NCBI GenBank assembly: GCA_030603465.1 | Contig: JAUVXT010000013.1 | Location: 1 to 20,600 of the forward strand | Source of the DNA: Deltaproteobacteria bacterium | GTDB taxonomy: Bacteria; Desulfobacterota; Syntrophia; Syntrophales; UBA2210 | Length of the DNA: 20,600 nt | Reading direction: 5' to 3' | In this document: positions 1-4,671 of the stretch, piece by piece | How the letters are laid out: the number at the start of each line of letters is the position of its first letter | How positions within the stretch are numbered: the stretch's first letter is position 1 | Notes under the pieces: generated by a model | Database searches by the model: none | Told to the model about the DNA's origin: nothing | The model's input: only the letters and a program-made list of their open reading frames with translations | Program-made: the position numbers and the translations under genes

Positions 1-1
1 C

Positions 2-223
2 GAGCGATACGGAAAGATACTTGCGGAGAAAGGTGTGCTGTATGGGACACTGGATTCACAGGGACAGACCGTTGTCCGGGTGCGGCCAGAGGTCAGGTTG
101 CGGAGTGATGCACGGAAAGAGTACTGGAAGTTTTTTGTTGAATTTGGTCTTACCGGTACGTCGGCTCAGAAGGTAGGGCCACCGAAACAGAGCAAGAAAA
201 CGAATAAATATGAGGGATTCTGA
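2..223 (+). CDS. terminase small subunit, P27-like, C-terminal part
   Basis: The open frame enters from the left edge and ends at TGA 221-223, so only about 73 C-terminal residues are visible. An internal GTG at 35 is not needed as a start because the frame is open to the edge. The residues resemble the end of P27-family small terminase subunits: a KGVLYGTLDSQG stretch, then RPEV, then an amphipathic helix ending in FVEFGLTGTSAQKV, matching the family's 'e-x-G-L-T-P-x-S-x-x-R' ending, with a basic tail. Small terminase subunits bind the packaging start site on phage DNA and recruit the large subunit. The large terminase gene lies about 800 bp downstream, with two accessory genes between. The assignment rests on motif resemblance and context; the N-terminal DNA-binding part is outside the window. 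Confidence 0.72.
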   Translation, partial: ERYGKILAEKGVLYGTLDSQGQTVVRVRPEVRLRSDARKEYWKFFVEFGLTGTSAQKVGPPKQSKKTNKYEGF

Positions 224-224
224 G

Positions 225-686
225 ATGAAAGTAGAAATTAAAAAAGTAAAGCTATCAGAGATCAAGTTGAACCCAGACAATCCAAGACAGATTAGCAGCA
301 CGCAGATGGAGCGGCTTGTCAAATCCCTCAAGGAGTTTCCCGAAATGATGAAGCTCCGGGAAATAGTTGTCGATGAGAACATGATGATCCTTGGTGGAAA
401 CATGCGATATCTTGCGAGCAAACAGTCCGGCGAAGATGTTGTTGTTAAGATAGCCAGTGGATTAACCCCGGAACAGAAGCGAGAGTTTGTGATTAAAGAC
501 AATGCGGCTTTTGGTGAATGGGACATGGATCTCTTGAGTACATGGGATGATCTGCCCCTTGTTGACTGGGGGGTTGATTTGCCGGAGGATTGGATGTCAC
601 CAGTACCAGAAGAGAATAAGGCTATTGATGAGGATGATATGGCAGATACAGAAAACGAATGTCCGAAGTGTGGATTCAAATGGTAA
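225..686 (+). CDS. ParB/Srx-fold nuclease-like phage protein with C-terminal CxxC motif
   Basis: A 153-residue protein. ATG 225 is preferred over ATG 210 because GAGGGA at 213-218 is a well-placed ribosome binding site for it, and it starts just after the previous stop. The N-terminal half shows the ParB N-terminal pattern: VKLSEIKLNPDNPR near residues 8-21, then a turn with LGGNMRYLA near 57-65, which corresponds to the conserved G-x-x-R-x-x-A box. The acidic C-terminal region ends with a CPKCGFKW segment that could be half of a zinc knuckle. Phage-encoded stand-alone ParB-like domains often sit beside DNA methyltransferases and terminases, as here, and are thought to act on DNA near packaging or modification. 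That role is inferred; no partition system is present. The gene overlaps the methyltransferase remnant by 7 bp. Confidence 0.8.
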   Translation: MKVEIKKVKLSEIKLNPDNPRQISSTQMERLVKSLKEFPEMMKLREIVVDENMMILGGNMRYLASKQSGEDVVVKIASGLTPEQKREFVIKDNAAFGEWDMDLLSTWDDLPLVDWGVDLPEDWMSPVPEENKAIDEDDMADTENECPKCGFKW

Positions 687-1031
687 AGCCGACAGTCATA
701 AGCACGTTTGCCGGTTGCGGTGGTTCATCCCTCGGTTATCAAATGGCCGGTTTTAAAGAATTGCTTGCCATGGAAAAGGTGAATCAGTGGGGAAGCTGGA
801 CAAAAACAGGCGCCTTGATTGGAGCAAACCCTCACAGACTTTGCAGAAATCAGAGGGTAATGGGGGAGCATATCACCCAACTGAATGCCGGTCACTAAGC
901 ACAAAGGAACTGAAACGGATTCAATCTTTCCCTGGCGTGATGCAATTCATAGAATCGGCAACAGCGTTCCACCAAACCTCATGAAGGCAATAGCAGAACA
1001 TATCAGAATGAATGTCTTGGAGATACCATGA
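680..1031 (+). pseudogene. decayed C5-cytosine DNA methyltransferase (Dcm-like)
   Basis: Only the two ends of a C5-cytosine methyltransferase remain, spread over three frames. The first piece (ATG 680, inside the end of the ParB-like gene) reads TVISTFAGCGGSSLGYQMAG, which is AdoMet-binding motif I. From about 780 the match moves to another frame (about 787-940): RLDWSKPSQTLQ, then HPTECRSLSTKELKRIQSFPG, the motif IX region. A further shift near 940-948 gives HRIGNSVPPNLMKAIAEHI, motif X, ending at TGA 1029-1031. Motifs II-VIII, including the PCQ catalytic cysteine, are absent, so it cannot be an active enzyme. Translation from 680 would stop at TAA 896-898 after 72 residues. The motif X frame still overlaps the terminase start as ATGA at 1028-1031, so the original gene junction is preserved. 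Confidence 0.85.
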
Positions 1032-2752
1032 AACCCTACACCAAAACAGCCCTCCAATACTGCCTTGACATTACATCCGGCAAGATCCCGGCGGGTCCTT
1101 ATGTTGTTTTGGCCTGCCAGAGACATCTTGATGATCTGGAACGGGCGAAGACTGAGGACTTCCCCTATAGATTTGATGAGGAAAAGGCAGAAAGACGGTG
1201 TACTTTTAGTGAGACTTTGCATCATGTCAAGGGCAAATGGGCCGGGGAGCTTCTTAAACTGGAACCCTACCAGATATTTAAGCGGTGTTGCGTGTGGGGA
1301 TGGGTCAAGAAAGCAGATGGATTCCGCAGATTCAGCACGGTTTTTATACTGGAGCCCCGCAAAAACGGTAAAAGTGTTACCGGCGCGGACACCGGACTTT
1401 ATATGTTAGCTGCCGATGGAGAGAAGGGGAGTGAGATTTACAGCGGGGCGACCTCCGAGAAACAGGCACTTGAGGTCTTCCGGCCTGCGTGGATGATGGC
1501 GAACAAGAACAAGGATCTGACAGATCACTTTGAACTTTCCCTTTCGGGCAACCCCCGGAACCCCACGAGCATCTATAGACTCTCTGATATGTCACGGTTT
1601 GAGCCTCTTATCGGTAAACCTGGGTTTGGTTCAAGCCCTCATTGTGCCATTGTTGACGAATATCATGAGCATAAAACCAGCGAACAGTTCGACAACATGA
1701 ATACGGGGATGGGCGCGAGAGAACAACCAATGATGTTTGTCATTTCGACTGCGGGAACGGACACCTCTTCACCCTGTTACGATTTGTATTTGAGGGCGAT
1801 TAAGGTACTTGAAAAGACGATAGAGGATGAAACCTTCTTTGGGATAATGTTTGGGATCGAGAAAGATGATGACTTCAAGGACTTCGAGGTATGGAAGAAG
1901 GCGAACCCGAACTATGGAGTCTCTATAAACAAAGATTACTTACACAGGAAATACACCGAAGCAATGACAGACGCGTCAAAGCAAAACATCAATCTTTGTA
2001 TGCACCTTAATCAGTGGATGAATGCCGGTGTCGCATGGATGAACATGGTCAAGTGGGAAGCCTGCAAGGATGATTCCCTGAAGCTGGAAGATTTCAAGGG
2101 CCAGCCCTGCTATGCGGCCTTTGATCTTGCCTCGAAGATTGATATCTCTTCCCTTGTTTTGGTGTTTGAGCATCGAAGAGATGGTGAGTCTGGATATGTG
2201 GTCTTCGCAAAGCACTATCTCCCTGAGGAAACCGTGCAATTGGCCGGGAATGAACATTATGACAAGTGGGTGAAAGAGGGTTTTATCACCCAGACCCCCG
2301 GTGCCCGGACTGATTTTCTCTATATCGAAAACGATTTGAAGGCTATCAACACAGATCATCCTATCTCAGAGCTGGCTTTTGACCCGAAGGAGGCGACCTA
2401 TCTCATCAATAATGTCATGGAATGGCTCGGCCCGGAACGGTGTATTGAGATAACACAAGGGCCCACGCTTATGTCCGAACCCATGAAGGAAACCGAGGGG
2501 CTTATCTATGATGGGAAACTCTGGCATAGCGGTGATCCCGTCTTGACCTGGATGATGGGGAATGTGGTGCAGAGACAAGGCCGAAACACGGGGCCGGTGA
2601 AATACTACTACCCGACAAAGCAGAAGAGCGAGAACAAAATTGATGGGGCTGTCTGTATCATCATGGCAATAGGTCGGGCGATCATGCACCATGAGGAATC
2701 GATGTTTGAAGGAATGTCAAAGGAAGAAATCTTAGAGAATATCGCGTTCTAA
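1028..2752 (+). CDS. terL: terminase large subunit (HK97-type, Terminase_1 family)
   Basis: A full-length 574-residue packaging motor: an N-terminal ATPase drives DNA into the procapsid and a C-terminal RNase H-like nuclease cuts concatemers. Visible motifs are a Walker A-like LEPRKNGKSV around residues 108-117, Walker B CAIVDEYHEH around 206-215, the coupling motif FVISTAGT around 237-244, and nuclease acidic residues in YAAFDLASKID (D366), AFDPKEA (D452) and KIDGAV (D539). Length and motif order match the family and no frameshift is seen. ATG 1028 follows GGAG at about 1019 and overlaps the methyltransferase remnant's stop. The downstream gene has its own AAGGAG site that overlaps this gene's end. 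Confidence 0.96.
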   Translation: MKPYTKTALQYCLDITSGKIPAGPYVVLACQRHLDDLERAKTEDFPYRFDEEKAERRCTFSETLHHVKGKWAGELLKLEPYQIFKRCCVWGWVKKADGFRRFSTVFILEPRKNGKSVTGADTGLYMLAADGEKGSEIYSGATSEKQALEVFRPAWMMANKNKDLTDHFELSLSGNPRNPTSIYRLSDMSRFEPLIGKPGFGSSPHCAIVDEYHEHKTSEQFDNMNTGMGAREQPMMFVISTAGTDTSSPCYDLYLRAIKVLEKTIEDETFFGIMFGIEKDDDFKDFEVWKKANPNYGVSINKDYLHRKYTEAMTDASKQNINLCMHLNQWMNAGVAWMNMVKWEACKDDSLKLEDFKGQPCYAAFDLASKIDISSLVLVFEHRRDGESGYVVFAKHYLPEETVQLAGNEHYDKWVKEGFITQTPGARTDFLYIENDLKAINTDHPISELAFDPKEATYLINNVMEWLGPERCIEITQGPTLMSEPMKETEGLIYDGKLWHSGDPVLTWMMGNVVQRQGRNTGPVKYYYPTKQKSENKIDGAVCIIMAIGRAIMHHEESMFEGMSKEEILENIAF

Positions 2753-2762
2753 AGGAGTAACC

Positions 2763-2939
2763 ATGCCAAAACTACCAGACAAGGAACTCTTGAGGGTTGA
2801 TGAAGTGGCAAAATTCTGGTCTGTGGCTGTATCAACAGTCTATTCTTGGGTTGATCAAGGAATTATGCAGGCGACCAAGAAGGGTGGGACAGTGAGGATA
2901 CCACGGGATGAGGCCCTAAAATCAAGGAAGATGGTGTAG
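2763..2939 (+). CDS. small MerR/excisionase-type helix-turn-helix protein
   Basis: A 58-residue protein starting at ATG 2763, with an AAGGAG ribosome binding site at 2752-2757. It matches the short HTH_17/excisionase-type DNA-binding fold: LLRVDEVAKFWSV (first helix), VSTVYSWVDQGIM (recognition helix and wing entry), then TVRIPRDEA (beta wing and end). The family includes excisionases and small transcription regulators. Its place between terminase and an HNH gene, far from any integrase, makes an accessory DNA-binding or regulatory role more likely than excision, but this is inference. It is followed after 2 bp by the HNH gene, so the two are probably co-translated. Confidence 0.8.
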   Translation: MPKLPDKELLRVDEVAKFWSVAVSTVYSWVDQGIMQATKKGGTVRIPRDEALKSRKMV

Positions 2940-2941
2940 AA

Positions 2942-3211
2942 GTGGTCGGTAATTTAAAACGATATATTGCGGTATGTGAGAAAATCAGGCTGGAGCGCGG
3001 GGAGTTTTGCGAATGCTGCGGGGTGCCGGCACGTCATCCGCATCACATAATCCCAGTTAGTGAGACACGAATATGTTCGGAATTAGTGTATGAACCCGCG
3101 AATATAATGATTTTGTGTGACGATTGTCACGCGCTAATGCACCCGCTAATAAGGAATGTGTCAGAATGGGGAAAAGCGAGAGTAGACCGAGGGCGTCGGC
3201 TGAACCGATGA
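2942..3211 (+). CDS. HNH endonuclease
   Basis: An 89-residue protein from GTG 2942; an AAGGA run about a dozen bases upstream is a weak ribosome binding site, and the preceding gene stops 2 bp before. The HNH core is complete: a CECCG zinc-binding pair near residues 23-26, the catalytic HPHHIIP near residues 32-38, the central Asn in EPANIMILC, and a second CDDCHALMHP pair with the final His. Stand-alone phage HNH proteins can assist terminase at cos sites or act as homing-type nicking enzymes. HNH genes near terminases usually precede the small subunit, whereas this one follows the large subunit. The next ORF begins inside its stop codon (ATGA at 3208). Confidence 0.92.
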   Translation: MVGNLKRYIAVCEKIRLERGEFCECCGVPARHPHHIIPVSETRICSELVYEPANIMILCDDCHALMHPLIRNVSEWGKARVDRGRRLNR

Positions 3212-3498
3212 ACCTGAAACAGTCGAAAAAGCTATTGGAGAAGTTGCTTAAAATTGAACTCCATCGGCTTGATGTGGCTGTACGTATTGAGAAGGAAAGA
3301 AATATTGTGTTTCCGGAGACGACAACTGAAACATACTCTGGCCTCGGGAAATCTCACCGTCTCATGCTCTTGCAAGAAGGAATGAAATATCAAAAGGTCG
3401 GGAGTGCCCCGAAAGACTCCCAGTTCATAGAGCTTCGGAAATACCAGAAGCCGGTGAAGCCTGGGCGTAAACGGGAACCTCAAAACAATGATGAATAG
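3208..3498 (+). CDS. chimeric small ORF containing a copied portal-protein segment
   Basis: A 96-residue ORF that starts in the HNH stop codon (ATGA, 3208-3211), so it can be translationally coupled. Residues 1-39 form a basic, Leu/Lys-rich probable helix (KKLLEKLLKIELHRLDVAVR) that I do not recognise. Residues 40-81 are identical to portal residues 235-276 except Ile74 where the portal has Val269; the underlying DNA matches at 126 of 127 positions in the same frame. Residues 82-96 are a short basic, polar tail (KPGRKREPQ). In the portal this segment lies just before the FFGMP motif. Whether a stable protein is made is unknown. Options are a recombination by-product or a portal-interfering peptide. 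A small-terminase identity was considered and is unsupported. Confidence 0.6.
   Translation: MNLKQSKKLLEKLLKIELHRLDVAVRIEKERNIVFPETTTETYSGLGKSHRLMLLQEGMKYQKVGSAPKDSQFIELRKYQKPVKPGRKREPQNNDE
3324..3450 (+). repeat. direct repeat, copy A (portal-derived segment)
   Basis: This is 127 bp matching 5373-5499 at an exact offset of 2049 bp. The single difference is A at 3427 versus G at 5476. Identity breaks sharply at both ends (c versus t at the left; c versus g at 3451/5500). The copy lies in frame inside the chimeric ORF. Confidence 0.97.
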
Positions 3499-3517
3499 GT
3501 TTATGAAAGCCTTCAGT

Positions 3518-3537
3518 CGCCCCGGTTCGCCGGGGCG
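3518..3537. terminator. GC-rich hairpin between convergent genes (possible terminator)
   Basis: A perfect 8-bp stem, CGCCCCGG with CCGGGGCG, closes on a TTCG tetraloop. It lies 19 bp after the chimeric ORF on the plus strand and 16 bp past the last gene of the minus-strand cassette. Neither strand has a U-tract directly after it, so strict intrinsic termination is uncertain. Its location between two converging units fits a transcription-blocking role in both directions. Confidence 0.5.
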
Positions 3538-3553
3538 GGTATGAAGTATCTCT

Positions 3554-3781
3554 TTAAATTACAGGTCCCTTCCTTGGCCTTCCGCCCTTCTTCCCGTTCT
3601 CGCGGGACGAGGCGGCCTTCTTCTCTGATTTGACCGAGCCACCCTTGCGGCCGAGGGTTGCGGCGGCAAGTTGTATATTATTAATAAGGCGCGCATCAAT
3701 GCCAATCTGCTCCCCTCCCTCCAGGTTGTCTCCGTAAACCTCTTTGTCGTTAAACTCTGAAAATAATTGATATTTCTTCAT
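3554..3781 (-). CDS. small basic protein with GRKGG / KKGGRPRK motifs
   Basis: A 75-residue minus-strand protein starting at ATG 3781, with an excellent AAAGGAGG site at 3789-3796 (7-bp spacing). Residues 1-30 are mixed and acidic. From residue 40 the chain is strongly basic: ATLGRKGGSVKSEKKAASSR, then ENGKKGGRPRKG near 61-72. The last motif resembles an AT-hook-like basic patch and recurs at the ends of small proteins of mobile regions, which suggests nucleic-acid binding; this is a resemblance, not a family assignment. It is the last gene of the cassette and directly follows the disrupted ribbon-helix-helix gene, whose stop codon abuts its ribosome binding site. A regulator or toxin-antitoxin-like accessory role is possible but not shown. 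Confidence 0.72.
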   Translation of the reverse strand: MKKYQLFSEFNDKEVYGDNLEGGEQIGIDARLINNIQLAAATLGRKGGSVKSEKKAASSRENGKKGGRPRKGPVI

Positions 3782-3796
3782 TTCTCTTCCTCCTTT

Positions 3797-3962
3797 TTAG
3801 TATCCCCTTATTTTCTTCATTTCCGCGTCAATCAGCCTGCGGATTTGCCAGGACATACTCGCCCCAATTTTCTCTGAGCGTTCCTTGAGAAAATCCCTCT
3901 GTTTCTTTTTGATTATGTATATTACTCGTATATTACTCGTATATTACTCGTATGAAATCCAT
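3797..3962 (-). pseudogene. ribbon-helix-helix regulator, out of frame because of an 11-bp tandem repeat
   Basis: ATG 3962 (AGGGAGG site at 3974-3980) opens MDFIRVIYE and then stops at TAA 3933-3935, inside an 11-bp repeat. Downstream, another frame reads IIKKKQRDFLKERSEKIGAS and then SWQIRRLIDAEM, ending at TAA 3797-3799; this is the helix-loop-helix half of a ribbon-helix-helix (Arc/CopG-like) DNA-binding protein. The downstream frame has no ATG, GTG or TTG usable for the whole fold. If only one 11-bp unit were present, the ATG would join the body in frame and give 47 residues, with FIRVIYII as the beta-strand. The 22-bp excess therefore switches the gene off. Slipped-strand loss of two units would restore it. 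Such proteins usually repress their own operon; that role is inferred. Confidence 0.75.
3917..3953. repeat. 11-bp tandem repeat, three units plus four bases
   Basis: The unit GTATATTACTC (plus strand) occurs exactly three times, at 3917-3927, 3928-3938 and 3939-3949, followed by a partial GTAT at 3950-3953. It lies within the start of the ribbon-helix-helix gene and breaks its frame. A period of one helical turn would also suit an array of protein-binding sites. Confidence 0.97.
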
Positions 3963-3979
3963 GATCTTCCCTGCCTCCC

Positions 3980-4237
3980 TTACATATAATTGATCATTTC
4001 ATCAAATTCCATTAAATCCATCCCAGCGCATAAAGCCCGCAGTTTCCGCCGAGATACCGAGACACGCTGGTCATCTCCATATTTTTGTGGGCCTTCATCA
4101 ATCCAGTCCCGGCGTGCCGCCTGTGAGCTAAAGACCATAGCCCAGCCAGCTCGGTTCATTCTTCCGGTTCTTGTGTTGACCTCCCCTGAGGTTGTGTTTC
4201 TTCCGTCAGCATATTCAAACCCGTAAAATTTTTTCAT
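3980..4237 (-). CDS. small protein of unknown function, first gene of the cassette
   Basis: An 85-residue minus-strand protein starting at ATG 4237, with GGGGAGG at 4246-4252 (8-bp spacing). It begins MKKFYGFEYADGRNTTSG, followed by TRTGRMNRAG, a VFSSQAARRDWIDEG segment, a basic VSRRKLRALCAGM segment and an acidic end. I recall similar small proteins with a 'KKFYGFEYG...TTSG...TGRM...FSS...R..W' pattern in accessory regions of bacterial and phage genomes, but no function. There are no membrane segments or catalytic motifs. Its stop (3980-3982) touches the ribosome binding site of the next gene, consistent with one operon driven by the promoter at 4266-4294. Confidence 0.75.
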   Translation of the reverse strand: MKKFYGFEYADGRNTTSGEVNTRTGRMNRAGWAMVFSSQAARRDWIDEGPQKYGDDQRVSVSRRKLRALCAGMDLMEFDEMINYM

Positions 4238-4467
4238 TTCCCTTACCTCCCCTTTATTTGATTACAGAATACGCTAAGCGATTAGGTTTGTCAAGTAAAA
4301 ATGCAATTATTTTCACTTTTATTAAAAATAAATATGCCTGTTATTAGGTAGTTACGGATTTAAGCAAAAAACCTTCCAGATTTTACAAATATTACGTGAA
4401 AAATCAGTAAGATATGTTATCCTTCCGCCGTAAGCACAATCATAAAAAGAAAGATTGAGGCTATGCG
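4238..4467. other. AT-rich intergenic region between divergent units
   Basis: About 230 bp without a convincing ORF. The left part carries the minus-strand promoter. The rest is strikingly AT-rich compared with the structural genes. I looked for a plus-strand promoter ahead of the portal operon and found only a weak candidate (TTACGT near 4392, then a TGTTAT-like box), which I do not call. A GAGG at about 4456-4459 serves the GTG start at 4468. Confidence 0.6.
4266..4294 (-). promoter_or_regulatory. sigma70-type promoter for the minus-strand cassette
   Basis: Read on the minus strand, there is a perfect -35 TTGACA (4289-4294), a 17-bp spacer, and a -10 TATTCT (4266-4271). The start of transcription would fall near 4259, giving a short leader that contains the ribosome binding site of the 4237 start. 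The spacer holds a symmetrical element, CGC-TTA-GCG (4272-4280), where a repressor could bind. Confidence 0.8.
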
Positions 4468-4671
4468 GTGGGAATAATTAAGGGTTTTTTCAGAAAGGTA
4501 ACGTCTTTTGTGTCGAAGGCTTATCATGCTTTTGATGTGAGAGACGTTTTTGTGTTTGGTGGGCTTGGGATGCTGGGCTATGGTCTGTATTTAAAGTGGG
4601 GTGAGTGGCTGGCGTTCATGGTGTGCGGGATTCTACTGATGATTATCGGGTACGTTATGAAGGACAAATAA
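4468..4671 (+). CDS. small two-helix membrane protein upstream of portal
   Basis: A 67-residue protein from GTG 4468, with GAGG about 8 bp upstream; the nearby ATG 4463 is in another frame and closes immediately. After a basic amphipathic N-terminus it has two hydrophobic segments: about residues 27-42 (VFVFGGLGMLGYGLYL) and about 47-63 (EWLAFMVCGILLMIIGYV), ending in KDK. This fits a hairpin membrane protein. Small membrane proteins of this size just ahead of the portal gene occur in other siphophages (for example DUF1056, sometimes called head-tail joining); I suggest kinship by position and topology only. Its stop is immediately followed by the portal ATG, so the genes are probably translationally coupled. 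Confidence 0.75.
   Translation: MGIIKGFFRKVTSFVSKAYHAFDVRDVFVFGGLGMLGYGLYLKWGEWLAFMVCGILLMIIGYVMKDK

Larger units (their letters stand above)
3518..4294 (-). other. moron-like accessory cassette on the opposite strand
   Basis: This block holds its own promoter (4266-4294), three tiny closely spaced minus-strand genes with strong ribosome binding sites, and a distal GC-rich hairpin (3518-3537). It is the only minus-strand transcription unit in the window and splits the terminase and portal genes. Promoter, gene(s) and terminator inserted into a structural operon is the classical definition of a phage moron. No transposase, inverted terminal repeat or target duplication is visible at its edges. 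Confidence 0.6.

Noticed and set aside
56..679. Long minus-strand frame opposite the ParB-like gene
   Set aside because: It has no family pattern and mirrors a well-supported plus-strand gene.
680..898. Functional small methyltransferase-like protein
   Set aside because: Only motif I is in this frame; the catalytic cysteine and target-recognition region are missing, and the rest is a frame-shifted remnant.
3124..3207. Longer start for the portal-chimera ORF inside the HNH gene
   Set aside because: The reading overlaps the essential C-terminal HNH motif in another frame; ATG 3208 in the HNH stop codon is the natural coupled start.
3917..3953. CRISPR-like array
   Set aside because: Units are 11 bp, directly abutting and without spacers; no cas gene is near.
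4385..4425. Plus-strand promoter for the portal operon
   Set aside because: Only weak boxes (TTACGT and TGTTAT) are present; the match is no better than expected in AT-rich DNA.
3208..4467. Insertion sequence or integrated mobile element between terminase and portal
   Set aside because: No transposase or integrase, no inverted terminal repeats and no short target duplication. The 127-bp repeats are a copied portal segment and not attachment sites, because the left copy lacks any other portal sequence.
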